Below, in pieces: positions 31,192 to 40,632 of a stretch of DNA of 51,685 bases (positions within the stretch are counted from its first letter, which is position 1; every line of letters begins with the position of its first letter). The notes beneath the pieces were generated by a model. The model worked only from the letters and a program-made list of their open reading frames with translations, had not been told where the DNA came from and ran no database searches. This stretch comes from an uncultured Paracoccus sp. (lineage in GTDB: Bacteria; Pseudomonadota; Alphaproteobacteria; Rhodobacterales; Rhodobacteraceae): positions 1-51,685 of the forward strand of contig NZ_CANMEH010000017.1 in the NCBI RefSeq assembly GCF_947496875.1. The letters run 5' to 3'. A program made the position numbers and the translations under genes.

Positions 31192-33105
31192 GTGGAAATA
31201 AGTAGACTTAAAATATCAAACTTTCGCTCTATCAAAGAGGCAGACATTCAGTTTGGCGCGGTTACAGTCCTTATAGGAACCAACAACGCCGGAAAGTCGG
31301 CGATACTGGAAGCGATCCGCATCGCGCTTACCAGACGGTGGGGACAGCGCGGAACCGGATTCACTGAGTATGATGTGCATCTGTGCGACGGTAGGCCAGA
31401 TCCAAAAGTCGGCGATCCCGTCGTTATCGAGGTCGAGTTCCAGGAGGCTGTCACCAACGAGTGGCCCGAGGACCTCCACGGCGAACTCGAAGACATCATC
31501 CAACTCGATCCAGTGACCGGCCGCGCGTCAATAATCATGCGCGTCAGCTGCTCATGGGGGGCGACCGAAGAGAGTTTCGTGCCACGATGGGAATTCCTGA
31601 ACGTCGAAAGGAACCCACTCGCCGGGCGCGGCGCTCGCGCCGTCAATCTCCAGGAGTTCTTCCAGTTTCTGCCCGTCTTCTACCTTGAGGCGCTCCGCGA
31701 CGTCACGGACGAGTTTTCCTCAAGGAGCCAGTTCTGGGGCAAGTTGCTCCGGACGGTGCAAATCCCTGAACCTCTCGAGCAGAAATCAAAGCGGATCTTC
31801 GACCTTCTGAATCGACGCTTGCTCGACGCTGATCCGCTTCTGGCCAATCTTGCCAACGGTCTTTCCCATATCAGCCGCGTCGCCGCCACCGACGTCCCAG
31901 GCCAGGCGGACTTGCGGCTGCTGCCCCTCAATACATGGGATATCCTCTCGAAGGCGGAGGTCATCTATCAGACGGAGGGCGGCAAACCGTGGCTACCGTT
32001 GGCGCGGCACGGTCAAGGCGTGCAGAGCCTTTCCGTCATGTTCCTCTTCAAAGCCTTCGTTGAGCTGATCCTGAGCGATCTGTACCGGCCCGAAAGCACA
32101 GCTGTCCTGGCTCTTGAGGAGCCGGAGACACATCTCCATCCTCAGGCGGCCCGCAGCCTTTGGCGTCATATCACTGAGCTCCCAGGCCAGAAGATCGTAA
32201 CGACACATTCGCCGTACTTCCTACAGCACGTTCCGTTCCGCGATATCCGCGTCGTCCGTGTCGAGGCCAACGGCACAACTGTAAGCTCTCTCCCCCGTCA
32301 ATTCCGCGCGCCCGTCCCGCATGTTCCCCAGATTGACGCCATCATCGCAGCCTCCGCCGGCCTCATCACTTATGACCGCGGTCTCAACGAACTCGTGCTG
32401 TCCGGCGCTCTGCCCCAAAACCAGTATCGCGATCTCCTCATCGCCTACGGCGGACGCCCTGACACACAGACCATCCACGCCGCGCTGCGTAAGGCATCCG
32501 ATGCATCGCAGGAGTTCGTCTCGGACGCGGAACTGGAGCAACTGGAGACATTTGCTCGGCGGATCCGTGGCGAAATATTCTTCGCACGCCGCTGGCTTCT
32601 CGTGGAGGGCCCGTCCGATTACCATCTGGTTCATGGCATCGCCAAGGGCCTTGGCTACGACCTTGATGAACACGGCGTCGCCGTCATCGATTTCCAGAAC
32701 AATGGCAGCCCCGAGATATTTGCGGTACTTGCAAGAGCGCTCGGTTATCCTTGGCTTGCCGTCGTCGATGGAGATGCCGCCGGGCTCGGCTACATCGCCA
32801 GGATCACCGCACGAAAGTTTTCCGCCGAGGAAATGGCTCGCCGCACCTTCTCGTTGCCGGCCGGTTATCTCGAACAGCAGCTCATAGCAGATGGACTGCA
32901 AAACGAACTGAAAGCAATTCTTGTCTCTTTTGGAAACGTAGGAGCAGCGGATTTTGACGATGCGACATTGATTGCGGCACTCGAGAACGACAAGAGCGGC
33001 TACGCAGCCGTCCTCGCAAAACAGTGCGCCGAGAACCCGGCGCTGGCGCAGCGCATGCCTGCATCATTCCGCAATGCAATCTTGGCATTGAGAGGCCTAA
33101 CATGA
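31192..33105 (+). CDS. gajA: Gabija GajA: OLD-family ATPase-TOPRIM nuclease
   Basis: 637 aa from GTG 31192, with GGGAGGG about ten bases upstream. The N-terminal ABC-type ATPase has Walker A GTNNAGKS (residues 29-36), a signature-like GQGVQSLSVMFLFKAF, Walker B VLALEEPETHLHPQ and the His switch IVTTHSPYFL. The C-terminal TOPRIM domain has the Glu in LLVEGPSDYHLV and the DxD in LAVVDGDAAGLG. Class 2 OLD nucleases paired with a UvrD-like helicase define the Gabija anti-phage system, in which GajA nicks DNA when nucleotides are depleted. Codon use and lower GC differ from the tra genes around it, which suggests separate acquisition. The stop overlaps gajB (ATGA). Confidence 0.88.
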   Translation: MEISRLKISNFRSIKEADIQFGAVTVLIGTNNAGKSAILEAIRIALTRRWGQRGTGFTEYDVHLCDGRPDPKVGDPVVIEVEFQEAVTNEWPEDLHGELEDIIQLDPVTGRASIIMRVSCSWGATEESFVPRWEFLNVERNPLAGRGARAVNLQEFFQFLPVFYLEALRDVTDEFSSRSQFWGKLLRTVQIPEPLEQKSKRIFDLLNRRLLDADPLLANLANGLSHISRVAATDVPGQADLRLLPLNTWDILSKAEVIYQTEGGKPWLPLARHGQGVQSLSVMFLFKAFVELILSDLYRPESTAVLALEEPETHLHPQAARSLWRHITELPGQKIVTTHSPYFLQHVPFRDIRVVRVEANGTTVSSLPRQFRAPVPHVPQIDAIIAASAGLITYDRGLNELVLSGALPQNQYRDLLIAYGGRPDTQTIHAALRKASDASQEFVSDAELEQLETFARRIRGEIFFARRWLLVEGPSDYHLVHGIAKGLGYDLDEHGVAVIDFQNNGSPEIFAVLARALGYPWLAVVDGDAAGLGYIARITARKFSAEEMARRTFSLPAGYLEQQLIADGLQNELKAILVSFGNVGAADFDDATLIAALENDKSGYAAVLAKQCAENPALAQRMPASFRNAILALRGLT

Positions 33106-35018
33106 CCGATACCGCCCTCAACGTGGCATTGTCAGAACTGACCGAAGCACAAAGTATCGCTGTCGCTTGGCGCGATGGCCCGATGTTCGTTCTCGCCGGC
33201 CCCGGCTCCGGCAAGACCCGCGTCCTGACGACGCGGGTGGCCAAGCTGCTTGCCGATACGCCCGATCGTTCGTTCCGCGTGCTGGCTCTGACCTTCACCA
33301 ACAAGGCGGCTGACGAAATGTCCGCGCGCGTCACTGCATTGGTACCTGAACAGGAACGGCGCGCTCTGATCGGGACCTTTCACTCCTTCTGCATGCAGAT
33401 GCTGCAGCAGCACGGCTCCCACATTGGCATCAACCCTGATTTTGCAATCTACTCGCTCGACGTCGATCGCCAGGAAATTTTGCGCGACGCGATCAAACAG
33501 GCGGGCCTGAGCCAAAACGACGTTCGGCTTCTGTCTACCATTGACAAGCTTAAGTCGCAGCTTATCCAACCGACAGGCTCGGCCCGATACTTTCGTGATC
33601 CGTCCGATGGCGCACGGGTGGAGCAGGTATACACCGCATACGAGGCGGCGCTCACCCAAGCCAATGCCCTAGATTTTGGTTCGCTCATCGCCCAGGCCTA
33701 TCGCCTTGTCACAGACTTCCCCGGCATCGCCGGACGCTATCGCAAGACCTATGCCTACTGGATGTTCGACGAGTTTCAGGACACTACCGATGGGCAGTAC
33801 CGACTAATCCGCGCGCTCGCCGGCAAGGATTTCAGGAATGTCTTCGCCGTCGCCGACGATGACCAGATCATCTACCAGTGGAACGGCGCGAGCTACCAAC
33901 AGATCCAGCGGTTCCGAGCCGACTTTTCCCCGCAGGAACTGCAGCTTCCCACAAACTACCGTTGTCCGCCCGCAATTGTTGCCGCCGCGAACCATCTTGT
34001 GGTCCATAATCTGCAACGCACGGCCGCCAAGCAGCCGCTGGAGGCGGGCAAGACCTCGCTGAAATATCGCGATGAACAGCACATCCGCGTCCTACGCTAT
34101 TCCACCGACGAGGTGGAAGCCGCGTCGATTGCGGAAGGCATCGCCAAAATCGACCGCGCTCGATGGGGTGAAGTCGCGGTACTGGCCCGTACGCGCTACA
34201 TGCTAGAAAAGCTTCAATCCGCGCTGACGCAGAAGCAGGTCAGTGCGGTCATTTCTCAGCGCCGCGATGATTTCCGATCACCTCAGTTCCTGTGGCTCAC
34301 TGCCGTACTTCGCCAAGCGCTGCGCCCGCTTGATCGGCGTGCGCTGGAAACCCTGACCGGCGCTTTCAATCGTTGGTTTGGCACTGACGCCCGTGTCGAT
34401 CTCATCATCACCGCCACCGAATTGACGGAACGCTCCCTGCTCGATGAATGGGCGGTAGCGGTCAAAGCCGGACTGGGTGATGATGTCAATGGCAACGCTC
34501 TCGTCGATGTAGCTGCAACCTTCGCAAAGGAGCCCGCGCGGTTCAGGCAGTTTGTTGACGCAGTCCTCGCCATGATCCCGGCGCAGGACGATGAAGCCAG
34601 TGACATTGCAGAAGACCGGGCGGCTTGGTCCGATCTTGTGAGAAGTATCGGCAAAACCATCGGCCGCGATGCGCCACTTGAACAGTTTCTCCAGGAACTG
34701 GCCATCCGCTCAAAGGAAGCCCCAGTCGGCAGCAATACCGTGACCCTTATGACGATCCACGGCGCCAAGGGGAAGGAGTTCGATCATGTTTATGTGGTCG
34801 GACTGGCGGAGGACATCTTGCCGAGCTTTCAAAGCCTGAAGGCGGGCGAGAACAGCGCTGAAATGGAAGAGGAGCGGCGCAACTGCTTCGTGGCTATCAC
34901 GCGTGCGCGAGAGTGGCTCTGCCTCTCCTATGCAGACAACTATCGGGGATGGAACAAGCAACCGTCACGTTTTCTACGCGAGATGGGTTTCGTGTTGCCC
35001 GATCAACCAGCGCAATGA
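33102..35018 (+). CDS. gajB: Gabija GajB: UvrD/Rep-like helicase
   Basis: 638 aa; ATG 33102 overlaps the gajA stop, and the open frame upstream lies inside gajA. Superfamily 1A motifs are in order: AGPGSGKT (32-39), LTFTNKAADEM, FDEFQDT near 221, ADDDQIIYQWNG, LPTNYRCP, LMTIHGAKGKEFDHVYVVGL and EEERRNCFVAITRAREWL. It is longer than the founding GajB (about 494 aa) and looks like a complete UvrD/PcrA helicase. In Gabija GajB senses DNA termini and works with GajA in a complex. A large hairpin begins eight bases after the stop. Confidence 0.88.
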   Translation: MTDTALNVALSELTEAQSIAVAWRDGPMFVLAGPGSGKTRVLTTRVAKLLADTPDRSFRVLALTFTNKAADEMSARVTALVPEQERRALIGTFHSFCMQMLQQHGSHIGINPDFAIYSLDVDRQEILRDAIKQAGLSQNDVRLLSTIDKLKSQLIQPTGSARYFRDPSDGARVEQVYTAYEAALTQANALDFGSLIAQAYRLVTDFPGIAGRYRKTYAYWMFDEFQDTTDGQYRLIRALAGKDFRNVFAVADDDQIIYQWNGASYQQIQRFRADFSPQELQLPTNYRCPPAIVAAANHLVVHNLQRTAAKQPLEAGKTSLKYRDEQHIRVLRYSTDEVEAASIAEGIAKIDRARWGEVAVLARTRYMLEKLQSALTQKQVSAVISQRRDDFRSPQFLWLTAVLRQALRPLDRRALETLTGAFNRWFGTDARVDLIITATELTERSLLDEWAVAVKAGLGDDVNGNALVDVAATFAKEPARFRQFVDAVLAMIPAQDDEASDIAEDRAAWSDLVRSIGKTIGRDAPLEQFLQELAIRSKEAPVGSNTVTLMTIHGAKGKEFDHVYVVGLAEDILPSFQSLKAGENSAEMEEERRNCFVAITRAREWLCLSYADNYRGWNKQPSRFLREMGFVLPDQPAQ

Positions 35019-35025
35019 AGCTCTG

Positions 35026-35065
35026 ATCAGTCCAGCACCAAGTGGTTGGCCTGCTGGACACTGAT
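35026..35065 (+). terminator. Long imperfect hairpin after gajB
   Basis: ATCAGT-CCAGCA-CCAA, loop GTGG, then TTGG-(CC)-TGCTGG-(AC)-ACTGAT: sixteen pairs with two small bulges. No T-run. It may end the cassette's transcript and shield trbB. Confidence 0.5.
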
Positions 35066-35384
35066 GACGAACCCACGAATGTCCGCTCCCGTCATTGCAC
35101 CACGCCTCCGGCGCAGAAGCAGCGAAAGCCCGCCTTTTCGCCCCTGCTGGTCGAGCTTGCTGCAGTGCAGCCGATTACCGCGCCTCAGCAGCGAACGGCA
35201 ACTTGGTCCGCAAGGTCGCAATGTTCATCGAATCAGCCGGCTTGTGTTGAGCGACTCCCCCGCGCCGCGCCGCCTTGGCCCTGAGTAGCATCACCGCCAT
35301 TCTCCTGTATTTGCACGCCACACTACTACGACGGTCGAAACTTGTTGAAACGGCCGCTTTGGGGTCTCTTTTAGTCATCCCCAT
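35066..35384. other. Right flank of the Gabija cassette, no gene seen
   Basis: About 320 bases with only short Arg/Ser-rich shadow frames. TTGAAA at 35345-35350 could be the -35 of a promoter for trbB, with a poor -10 (TTTTAG) 18 bases further on. Confidence 0.35.
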
Positions 35385-35407
35385 CCGGGGAACTCTCGCC
35401 TCCCCGG
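35385..35407 (+). promoter_or_regulatory. Hairpin in the trbB leader
   Basis: CCGGGGA (35385-35391) pairs with TCCCCGG (35401-35407). A competing stem CCCCG/CGGGG uses the 3' arm and bases 35413-35417. The ATG of trbB is at 35423. Confidence 0.4.
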
Positions 35408-35422
35408 TGGAACGGGGACGAG

Positions 35423-36421
35423 ATGGCAGGCATCAACCACAATCAGGCAACGGTGGACCGCGGCGCGCGCATGCTCCGAACGGCGCTCGGGCCTGCCATC
35501 TCAGCCCTGCTGCAAGACCCGTCGGTCGTCGAGGTCATGCTGAACCCCGATGGCCGGATCTGGGTGGACCGGCTGTCCGAGGGACTGGCCGATACGGGCG
35601 AGATACTGTCGGCTGCCGATGGTGAGCGCATCGTGCGGCTGGTCGCCCACCATGTCGGTGTGGAAGTGCATGCCCGCAGCCCCCGCGTCTCGGCCGAACT
35701 GCCGGAGACCGGCGAGCGCTTCGAGGGCCTGCTGCCGCCGGTCGTCGCCGCACCCGCCTTCGCCATCCGCAAGCCCGCCGTCACGGTCTTCACACTCGAC
35801 GACTACGTGGCGGCCGGCATCATGTCCGCCGGTCAAGCGGAAACGCTCCGCGCCGCCGTCCAGTCGCGTGCGAACATCCTCGTCGCCGGTGGCACGTCCA
35901 CCGGCAAGACCACGCTGACCAATGCGCTGCTGGCCGAGGTGGCCAAGACGCAGGATCGCGTCGTCATCATCGAGGACACCCGCGAGCTGCAATGCGCGGC
36001 ACCCAACCTTGTCGCCATGCGGACCAAGGATGGCGTTGCCACTCTGTCCGATCTGGTCCGTTCCTCGCTGCGGCTGCGTCCCGACCGTATTCCGATCGGT
36101 GAGGTGCGTGGCGCCGAGGCGCTCGATCTCCTCAAAGCCTGGGGCACCGGGCACCCCGGAGGGATCGGCACCATCCATGCCGGTTCCGGCATCGGCGCGC
36201 TTCGCCGCCTCGAACAATTGATCCAGGAAGCCGTCGTCACCGTCCCGCGCGCCATGATCGCCGAAACCATCGACCTCGTGGCCGTCCTTGCCGGTCGCGG
36301 TTCCGCACGGCGGCTTGTCGAACTCGCCCGCGTCGATGGTCTCGGTCCCGACGGCGACTACCGGATTTTCCCCGCCTTTTCAGAACCCGGCACCACTCGC
36401 AACACTGGAGAACCTGCATGA
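35423..36421 (+). CDS. trbB: TrbB, conjugal transfer ATPase (VirB11-like)
   Basis: 332 aa. VirB11/PulE-type ATPase: Walker [16 protein letters not shown] near residue 156, the Asp box [32 protein letters not shown] and the His box IGTIHAGSG. It would energise pilus assembly and DNA transfer from the cytoplasmic side. The gene opens the trb operon and overlaps trbC by ATGA. The leader carries a hairpin. Confidence 0.95.
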   Translation: MAGINHNQATVDRGARMLRTALGPAISALLQDPSVVEVMLNPDGRIWVDRLSEGLADTGEILSAADGERIVRLVAHHVGVEVHARSPRVSAELPETGERFEGLLPPVVAAPAFAIRKPAVTVFTLDDYVAAGIMSAGQAETLRAAVQSRANILVAGGTSTGKTTLTNALLAEVAKTQDRVVIIEDTRELQCAAPNLVAMRTKDGVATLSDLVRSSLRLRPDRIPIGEVRGAEALDLLKAWGTGHPGGIGTIHAGSGIGALRRLEQLIQEAVVTVPRAMIAETIDLVAVLAGRGSARRLVELARVDGLGPDGDYRIFPAFSEPGTTRNTGEPA

Positions 36422-36747
36422 TCCGTCGCGCCTTCCGCATCCGTCACCATATCGCAACCGCCGCCGCCTTCGCCTGGGTGAGCCTGATGACATCCCCGGC
36501 CTTTGCCTCCGGCTCTTCGATGCCCTGGGAAGCGCCGTTGCAATCCATCCTCGAATCCGTCGAAGGGCCGGTGGCGAAAATCGTGGCGGTGATTATCATC
36601 ATCGTCACAGGCCTGACGTTGGCTTTCGGCGACACCGGCGGCGGCTTCAGGCGACTGATCCAGATCGTCTTCGGCATCTCCATCGCCTTCGCCGCCAGCT
36701 CCTTCTTCCTCTCGTTCTTCAGCTTCGGCGGCGGAGCGCTGGTCTGA
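36418..36747 (+). CDS. trbC: TrbC, prepilin
   Basis: 109 aa. A signal peptide ends near AFAS (residues 28-31), followed by two membrane segments (IVAVIIIIVTGLTLAF and IVFGISIAFAASSFFLSFF), the VirB2/TrbC pilin architecture. Processing by the TraF-like peptidase at 24739 is expected. It shares the TGATG junction with trbD. Confidence 0.9.
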   Translation: MIRRAFRIRHHIATAAAFAWVSLMTSPAFASGSSMPWEAPLQSILESVEGPVAKIVAVIIIIVTGLTLAFGDTGGGFRRLIQIVFGISIAFAASSFFLSFFSFGGGALV

Positions 36748-37028
36748 TGGCCGTGAGTTTCGAGGCGCTCGACGCGGTGCCGGGCTTCGCTGTCCCGGTC
36801 CACCGCGCCCTGACCGAGCCGATCCTGCTCGGTGGGGCGCCGCGATCCGTCGCGATCCTGAACGGCACGCTGGCCGGGGCAGTCGGCCTCGGCCTCCAGC
36901 TCTGGCTCGCCGGCATCCTGATCTGGGCGGTCGGTCACATCGCCGCCGTCTGGGCCGCCAAGCGCGATCCGCTCTTCGTCGAGGTCGCGCGCCGCCATCT
37001 GCGCATCCCCGGCCATCTCTCGGTGTGA
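36747..37028 (+). CDS. trbD: TrbD (VirB3-like)
   Basis: 93 aa. VPVHRALTEPILLGGAPRSV is the usual TrbD/VirB3 opening, then one or two membrane segments (LNGTLAGAVGLGLQLWLAGI). It is an inner-membrane pilus assembly protein and works with TrbE. ATG 36747 lies in the trbC stop. Confidence 0.92.
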   Translation: MAVSFEALDAVPGFAVPVHRALTEPILLGGAPRSVAILNGTLAGAVGLGLQLWLAGILIWAVGHIAAVWAAKRDPLFVEVARRHLRIPGHLSV

Positions 37029-37038
37029 GGTTTGATCC

Positions 37039-39546
37039 ATGATGAATCTCGCAGAATACCGCCGCACCGCTTCCCGCCTGGCCGATTATCTGCCCTGGGT
37101 GGCGCTGGTCGGGGAGGGAGTTGTCCTCAACAAGGATGGCTCGTTTCAGCGGACGGCGAAGTTTCGTGGCCCCGATCTGGATTCCGCCGTCGCGGCCGAA
37201 CTGGTTGCGGTCGCGGGACGGCTGAACAACGCCTTCCGCCGTCTCGGCTCTGGCTGGGCCATTTTCGTGGAAGCACAGCGTTCGGAGGCCGCAACCTATC
37301 CTGCGGACCGCTTCCCCGATCCCGCCTCGGCATTGGTCGATGCCGAGCGCAAGGCCGATTTCGAGGAAGAGGGCAGCCATTTCGTCTCCGGTTACTTCCT
37401 GACCTTCCTCTGGCTCCCGCCCGCCGAAGATGCCGCACGATCGGAGTCCTGGCTTTACGAGGGCCGCGAGACCTCGGGCGTGAACCCGTGGGAGCTGGTG
37501 CGCGGCTTCATCGACCGCACCGACCGCGTGCTGGCGCTGCTCGACGGCTTCATGCCGGAATGTAGCTGGCTCGATGACGCCGGCACGCTGACCTACCTCC
37601 ATTCCACCATCTCGACCAATCGGCATCGCGTCCGCGTGCCGGAAGTGCCGATGTATCTCGACGCTCTGCTGGCCGATCAGCCGCTGACCGGCGGGCTGGA
37701 GCCGCGCCTGGGCTTGTCGCATCTCCGGGTGCTGACGATCACCGGCTTTCCCGGCACGACCACCCCCGGCCTCCTCGACGAGATGAACCGGCTGGCCTTT
37801 CCCTACCGATGGTCCACCCGCGCCATCCTCATGGACAAGACCGACGCGACCCGGCTGCTGACCAAAATCCGCCGGCAATGGTTCGCCAAGCGCAAGAGCA
37901 TCGCGGCGATCATCAAGGAGGTGATGACCAACGAGCAATCCGCGCTCGTGGACACCGATGCCGCGAACAAGGCCGCCGACGCGGATATGGCGTTGCAGGA
38001 ACTCGGCGCCGACATGGCCGGCATGGCCTATGTCACGGCGACCGTCACCGTCTGGGACGAGGACGCCCGCCGCGCCGGCGAAAAGCTGCGGCTGGTCGAG
38101 AAAATCATCCAGTCCCGCGATTTCAGCGTCATGGTCGAGACGGTCAATGCCGTCGACGCCTGGCTCGGCAGCCTGCCCGGACATGCCTATGCCAATGTCC
38201 GCCAGCCGCCGGTCTCGACGCTCAACCTTGCCCACATGGTCCCTTCGTCCGCTGTGTGGGCGGGGCCGGAACGGGACGATCACTTCGGCGCACCCCCGCT
38301 GCTTTACGGCAGAACCGAAGGATCGACCCCGTTCCGGCTGTCCCTTCATGTCGGCGACGTAGGCCATACCCTTGTCGTCGGACCGACCGGCGCCGGCAAG
38401 TCGGTGCTGCTGGCGCTGATGGCCTTGCAGTTCCGTCGGTACGCGCGCTCACAGGTCTTCGCCTTCGATTTCGGCGGCTCCATCCGCGCCTCCGCACTCG
38501 CGATGCAGGGTGACTGGCATGATCTCGGCGGTGAACTGACCGACGCTTCCGAGACGTCGGTTTCGTTGCAACCGCTGGCCCGCATCCACGAGACATCCGA
38601 ACGTGCCTGGGCCGCCGACTGGATCGTGGCGATCCTGATGCGCGAGAACATCCAGATCACGCCCGAGGTGAAGGAACATCTCTGGACCGCGCTGACCTCA
38701 CTTGCCTCGGCTCCGGTCGGGGAACGCACCATCACCGGCCTCGCCGTGCTGCTTCAGTCCAATGACCTGAAACAGGCGCTGCGCTCCTATTGCGTCGGCG
38801 GTCCCTATGGTCGGCTGCTCGATGCGGAGGCCGAGCATCTCGGCTCGTCGGATGTGCAGGCATATGAGATCGAAGGCTTGGTCGGCACCGGCGCGGCGCC
38901 CGCCGTCCTCTCTTACCTGTTCCACCGTATCGGCGACCGGCTCGATGGCCGGCCGACGATGCTGATTATCGACGAGGGCTGGCTGGCGCTCGATGACGAA
39001 GGGTTCGCGGACCAGCTCAGAGAATGGCTCAAGACCCTGCGCAAAAAGAACGCCAGCGTCATCTTCGCCACGCAGTCGCTGTCGGACATCGACAATTCGG
39101 CCATTGCACCCGCGATCATCGAAAGCTGCCCGACACGGCTTCTGCTGCCAAATGAGCGCGCCATCGAGCCGCAGATCACCGCGATCTATCGCCGCTTCGG
39201 CCTCAACGATCGCCAGATCGAGATCCTCGCACGGGCCACGCCCAAGCGGGACTACTACTGCCAGTCGCGGCGCGGCAACCGCCTGTTCGACCTCGGATTG
39301 TCAGAAGTCGGGCTGGCGCTTTGCGCGGCATCGGCCAAGTCCGATCAGGCCCTGATCAGCGACATCCTCGCCGAGTATGGCAGCAACGGGTTTCTCGCCG
39401 CCTGGCTACGTGTACGCGGCGTCGATTGGGCGGCCGATCTCATCCCGGACCTCACCAATCTCGCGACCGAAAGCGAACACCTGCCGCCAGTCGTCGATGA
39501 AAACGAATTCGGCATCATCCTGGAAGAAGAGGAGATTACCCCATGA
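37039..39546 (+). CDS. trbE: TrbE, VirB4-family transfer ATPase
   Basis: 835 aa. The N-terminal VirB4 domain starts LAEYRRTASRLADYLPW. Walker A GPTGAGKSVLLALMALQF lies near residue 450 and Walker B TMLIIDEGWLALDDEGF near 640, with IFATQSLSDI following. Two adjacent ATGs at 37039 and 37042 are possible starts. It is the main secretion-channel ATPase and overlaps trbJ by ATGA. Confidence 0.95.
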   Translation: MMNLAEYRRTASRLADYLPWVALVGEGVVLNKDGSFQRTAKFRGPDLDSAVAAELVAVAGRLNNAFRRLGSGWAIFVEAQRSEAATYPADRFPDPASALVDAERKADFEEEGSHFVSGYFLTFLWLPPAEDAARSESWLYEGRETSGVNPWELVRGFIDRTDRVLALLDGFMPECSWLDDAGTLTYLHSTISTNRHRVRVPEVPMYLDALLADQPLTGGLEPRLGLSHLRVLTITGFPGTTTPGLLDEMNRLAFPYRWSTRAILMDKTDATRLLTKIRRQWFAKRKSIAAIIKEVMTNEQSALVDTDAANKAADADMALQELGADMAGMAYVTATVTVWDEDARRAGEKLRLVEKIIQSRDFSVMVETVNAVDAWLGSLPGHAYANVRQPPVSTLNLAHMVPSSAVWAGPERDDHFGAPPLLYGRTEGSTPFRLSLHVGDVGHTLVVGPTGAGKSVLLALMALQFRRYARSQVFAFDFGGSIRASALAMQGDWHDLGGELTDASETSVSLQPLARIHETSERAWAADWIVAILMRENIQITPEVKEHLWTALTSLASAPVGERTITGLAVLLQSNDLKQALRSYCVGGPYGRLLDAEAEHLGSSDVQAYEIEGLVGTGAAPAVLSYLFHRIGDRLDGRPTMLIIDEGWLALDDEGFADQLREWLKTLRKKNASVIFATQSLSDIDNSAIAPAIIESCPTRLLLPNERAIEPQITAIYRRFGLNDRQIEILARATPKRDYYCQSRRGNRLFDLGLSEVGLALCAASAKSDQALISDILAEYGSNGFLAAWLRVRGVDWAADLIPDLTNLATESEHLPPVVDENEFGIILEEEEITP

Positions 39547-40325
39547 AGCGCGCAATTCCCCGGTTCATCCGCATGGCCAGCGCCTCGACGCTCTTGCTTG
39601 CGCTCTCCGTGCCGCTGGCTCTGGCGCCGGTGTTCACGACACCGGCCCATGCCTTCTTCGGCGGGTTCGGCCGGATCGTCTATGACCCGACCAACCATGC
39701 CGAGAACCTGCTGACCGCCGCGCGCACGCTGGAACAGATCAACAATCAGATCACCTCGCTCCAGAACGAGGCACAGATGCTGATCAACCAGGCCCGCAAT
39801 CTCGCGAGCCTGCCGTATTCGTCGCTCCAGCAGCTTCAGCAGAACGTCCAGCGCACTCAGCAGCTTCTCGGTCAGGCCCAGAACATCGCCTTCGATGTGC
39901 AGAACATCGACCAGATGTTCCAGCAGGACTACGGCAATCTGTCCCTGACCGCGACCGACCAGCAGCTCATTGCCGATGCCCGGTCCCGCTGGGAGAATAC
40001 CGTCGGGGGCCTCCAGGATGCCATGCGGGTGCAGGCCGGCGTTGTCGGCAACATCGACAGCAACCGGGCCGAGATGTCCGCGCTCGTCGGCGAAAGCCAG
40101 GGCGCGACCGGCGCGCTTCAGGCCACTCAGGCCGGCAACCAGCTTCTCGCCCTCCAGTCGCAGCAGCTTTCCGACCTGATCGCGGTCATCTCGGCCAATG
40201 GCCGGGCCGAGGCCCTCATGGAGGCCGAACGCGCGACCGCCGCCGAGCAGGGCCGCATCCAGCGCGAGCGGTTCCTCAACCCGGGTTCGGGCTACCAGCC
40301 CGGCAACGCGCAGATGTTCAACTGA
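39543..40325 (+). CDS. trbJ: TrbJ (VirB5-like)
   Basis: 260 aa. The signal peptide runs to about residue 36 (TTPAHAFFGG). The mature part has coiled-coil Gln-rich repeats (LEQINNQITSLQNEAQMLIN, LQQLQQNVQRTQQLLGQ) and is periplasmic or pilus-tip located as in VirB5. The usual FGGFGRIVYDPTNHAENLLT segment starts the mature protein. Confidence 0.93.
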   Translation: MKRAIPRFIRMASASTLLLALSVPLALAPVFTTPAHAFFGGFGRIVYDPTNHAENLLTAARTLEQINNQITSLQNEAQMLINQARNLASLPYSSLQQLQQNVQRTQQLLGQAQNIAFDVQNIDQMFQQDYGNLSLTATDQQLIADARSRWENTVGGLQDAMRVQAGVVGNIDSNRAEMSALVGESQGATGALQATQAGNQLLALQSQQLSDLIAVISANGRAEALMEAERATAAEQGRIQRERFLNPGSGYQPGNAQMFN

Positions 40326-40342
40326 GCCGGGGAGGGCAGATC

Positions 40343-40630
40343 ATGGAAGGGAAGGTGCTGGTCCGGATTGCCGCCATCGTGTTCGTCGCCGTCGCGATCA
40401 CCGCGGCGATCATCGAGATGACCCGCGAGGAAGCCCCCGCGCCAGCACCTTCCGCTCCTGCGCTTTCGCGTCAGGTCGATCCCCTGCGCGAAGGGCAGCG
40501 CCGCTGTCAGGAGATGGGAGAGGCGGCAGCCAATGATGCCGCCTGCCTGGGCATCTGGGCCGAGACCCGCGACCGGTTTCTCGGCCGGACACCCGCGCCG
40601 TCGACGCCTGGCCCGGATGAGGGGCGATAA
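40343..40630 (+). CDS. trbK: TrbK-alt, putative entry-exclusion protein
   Basis: 95 aa. One N-terminal membrane segment (LVRIAAIVFVAVAITAAIIE) then a Pro-rich linker and a short domain with two Cys (RRCQEMGEAAANDAACLGIW). It sits between trbJ and trbL, the standard place of the TrbK-alt family. Entry exclusion is the proposed role in the family, without evidence here. Confidence 0.82.
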   Translation: MEGKVLVRIAAIVFVAVAITAAIIEMTREEAPAPAPSAPALSRQVDPLREGQRRCQEMGEAAANDAACLGIWAETRDRFLGRTPAPSTPGPDEGR

Positions 40631-40632
40631 TC

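Noticed and set aside
36358..38367. 669-codon minus-strand frame opposite trbC-trbE
   Set aside because: Antisense shadow of conserved trb genes.
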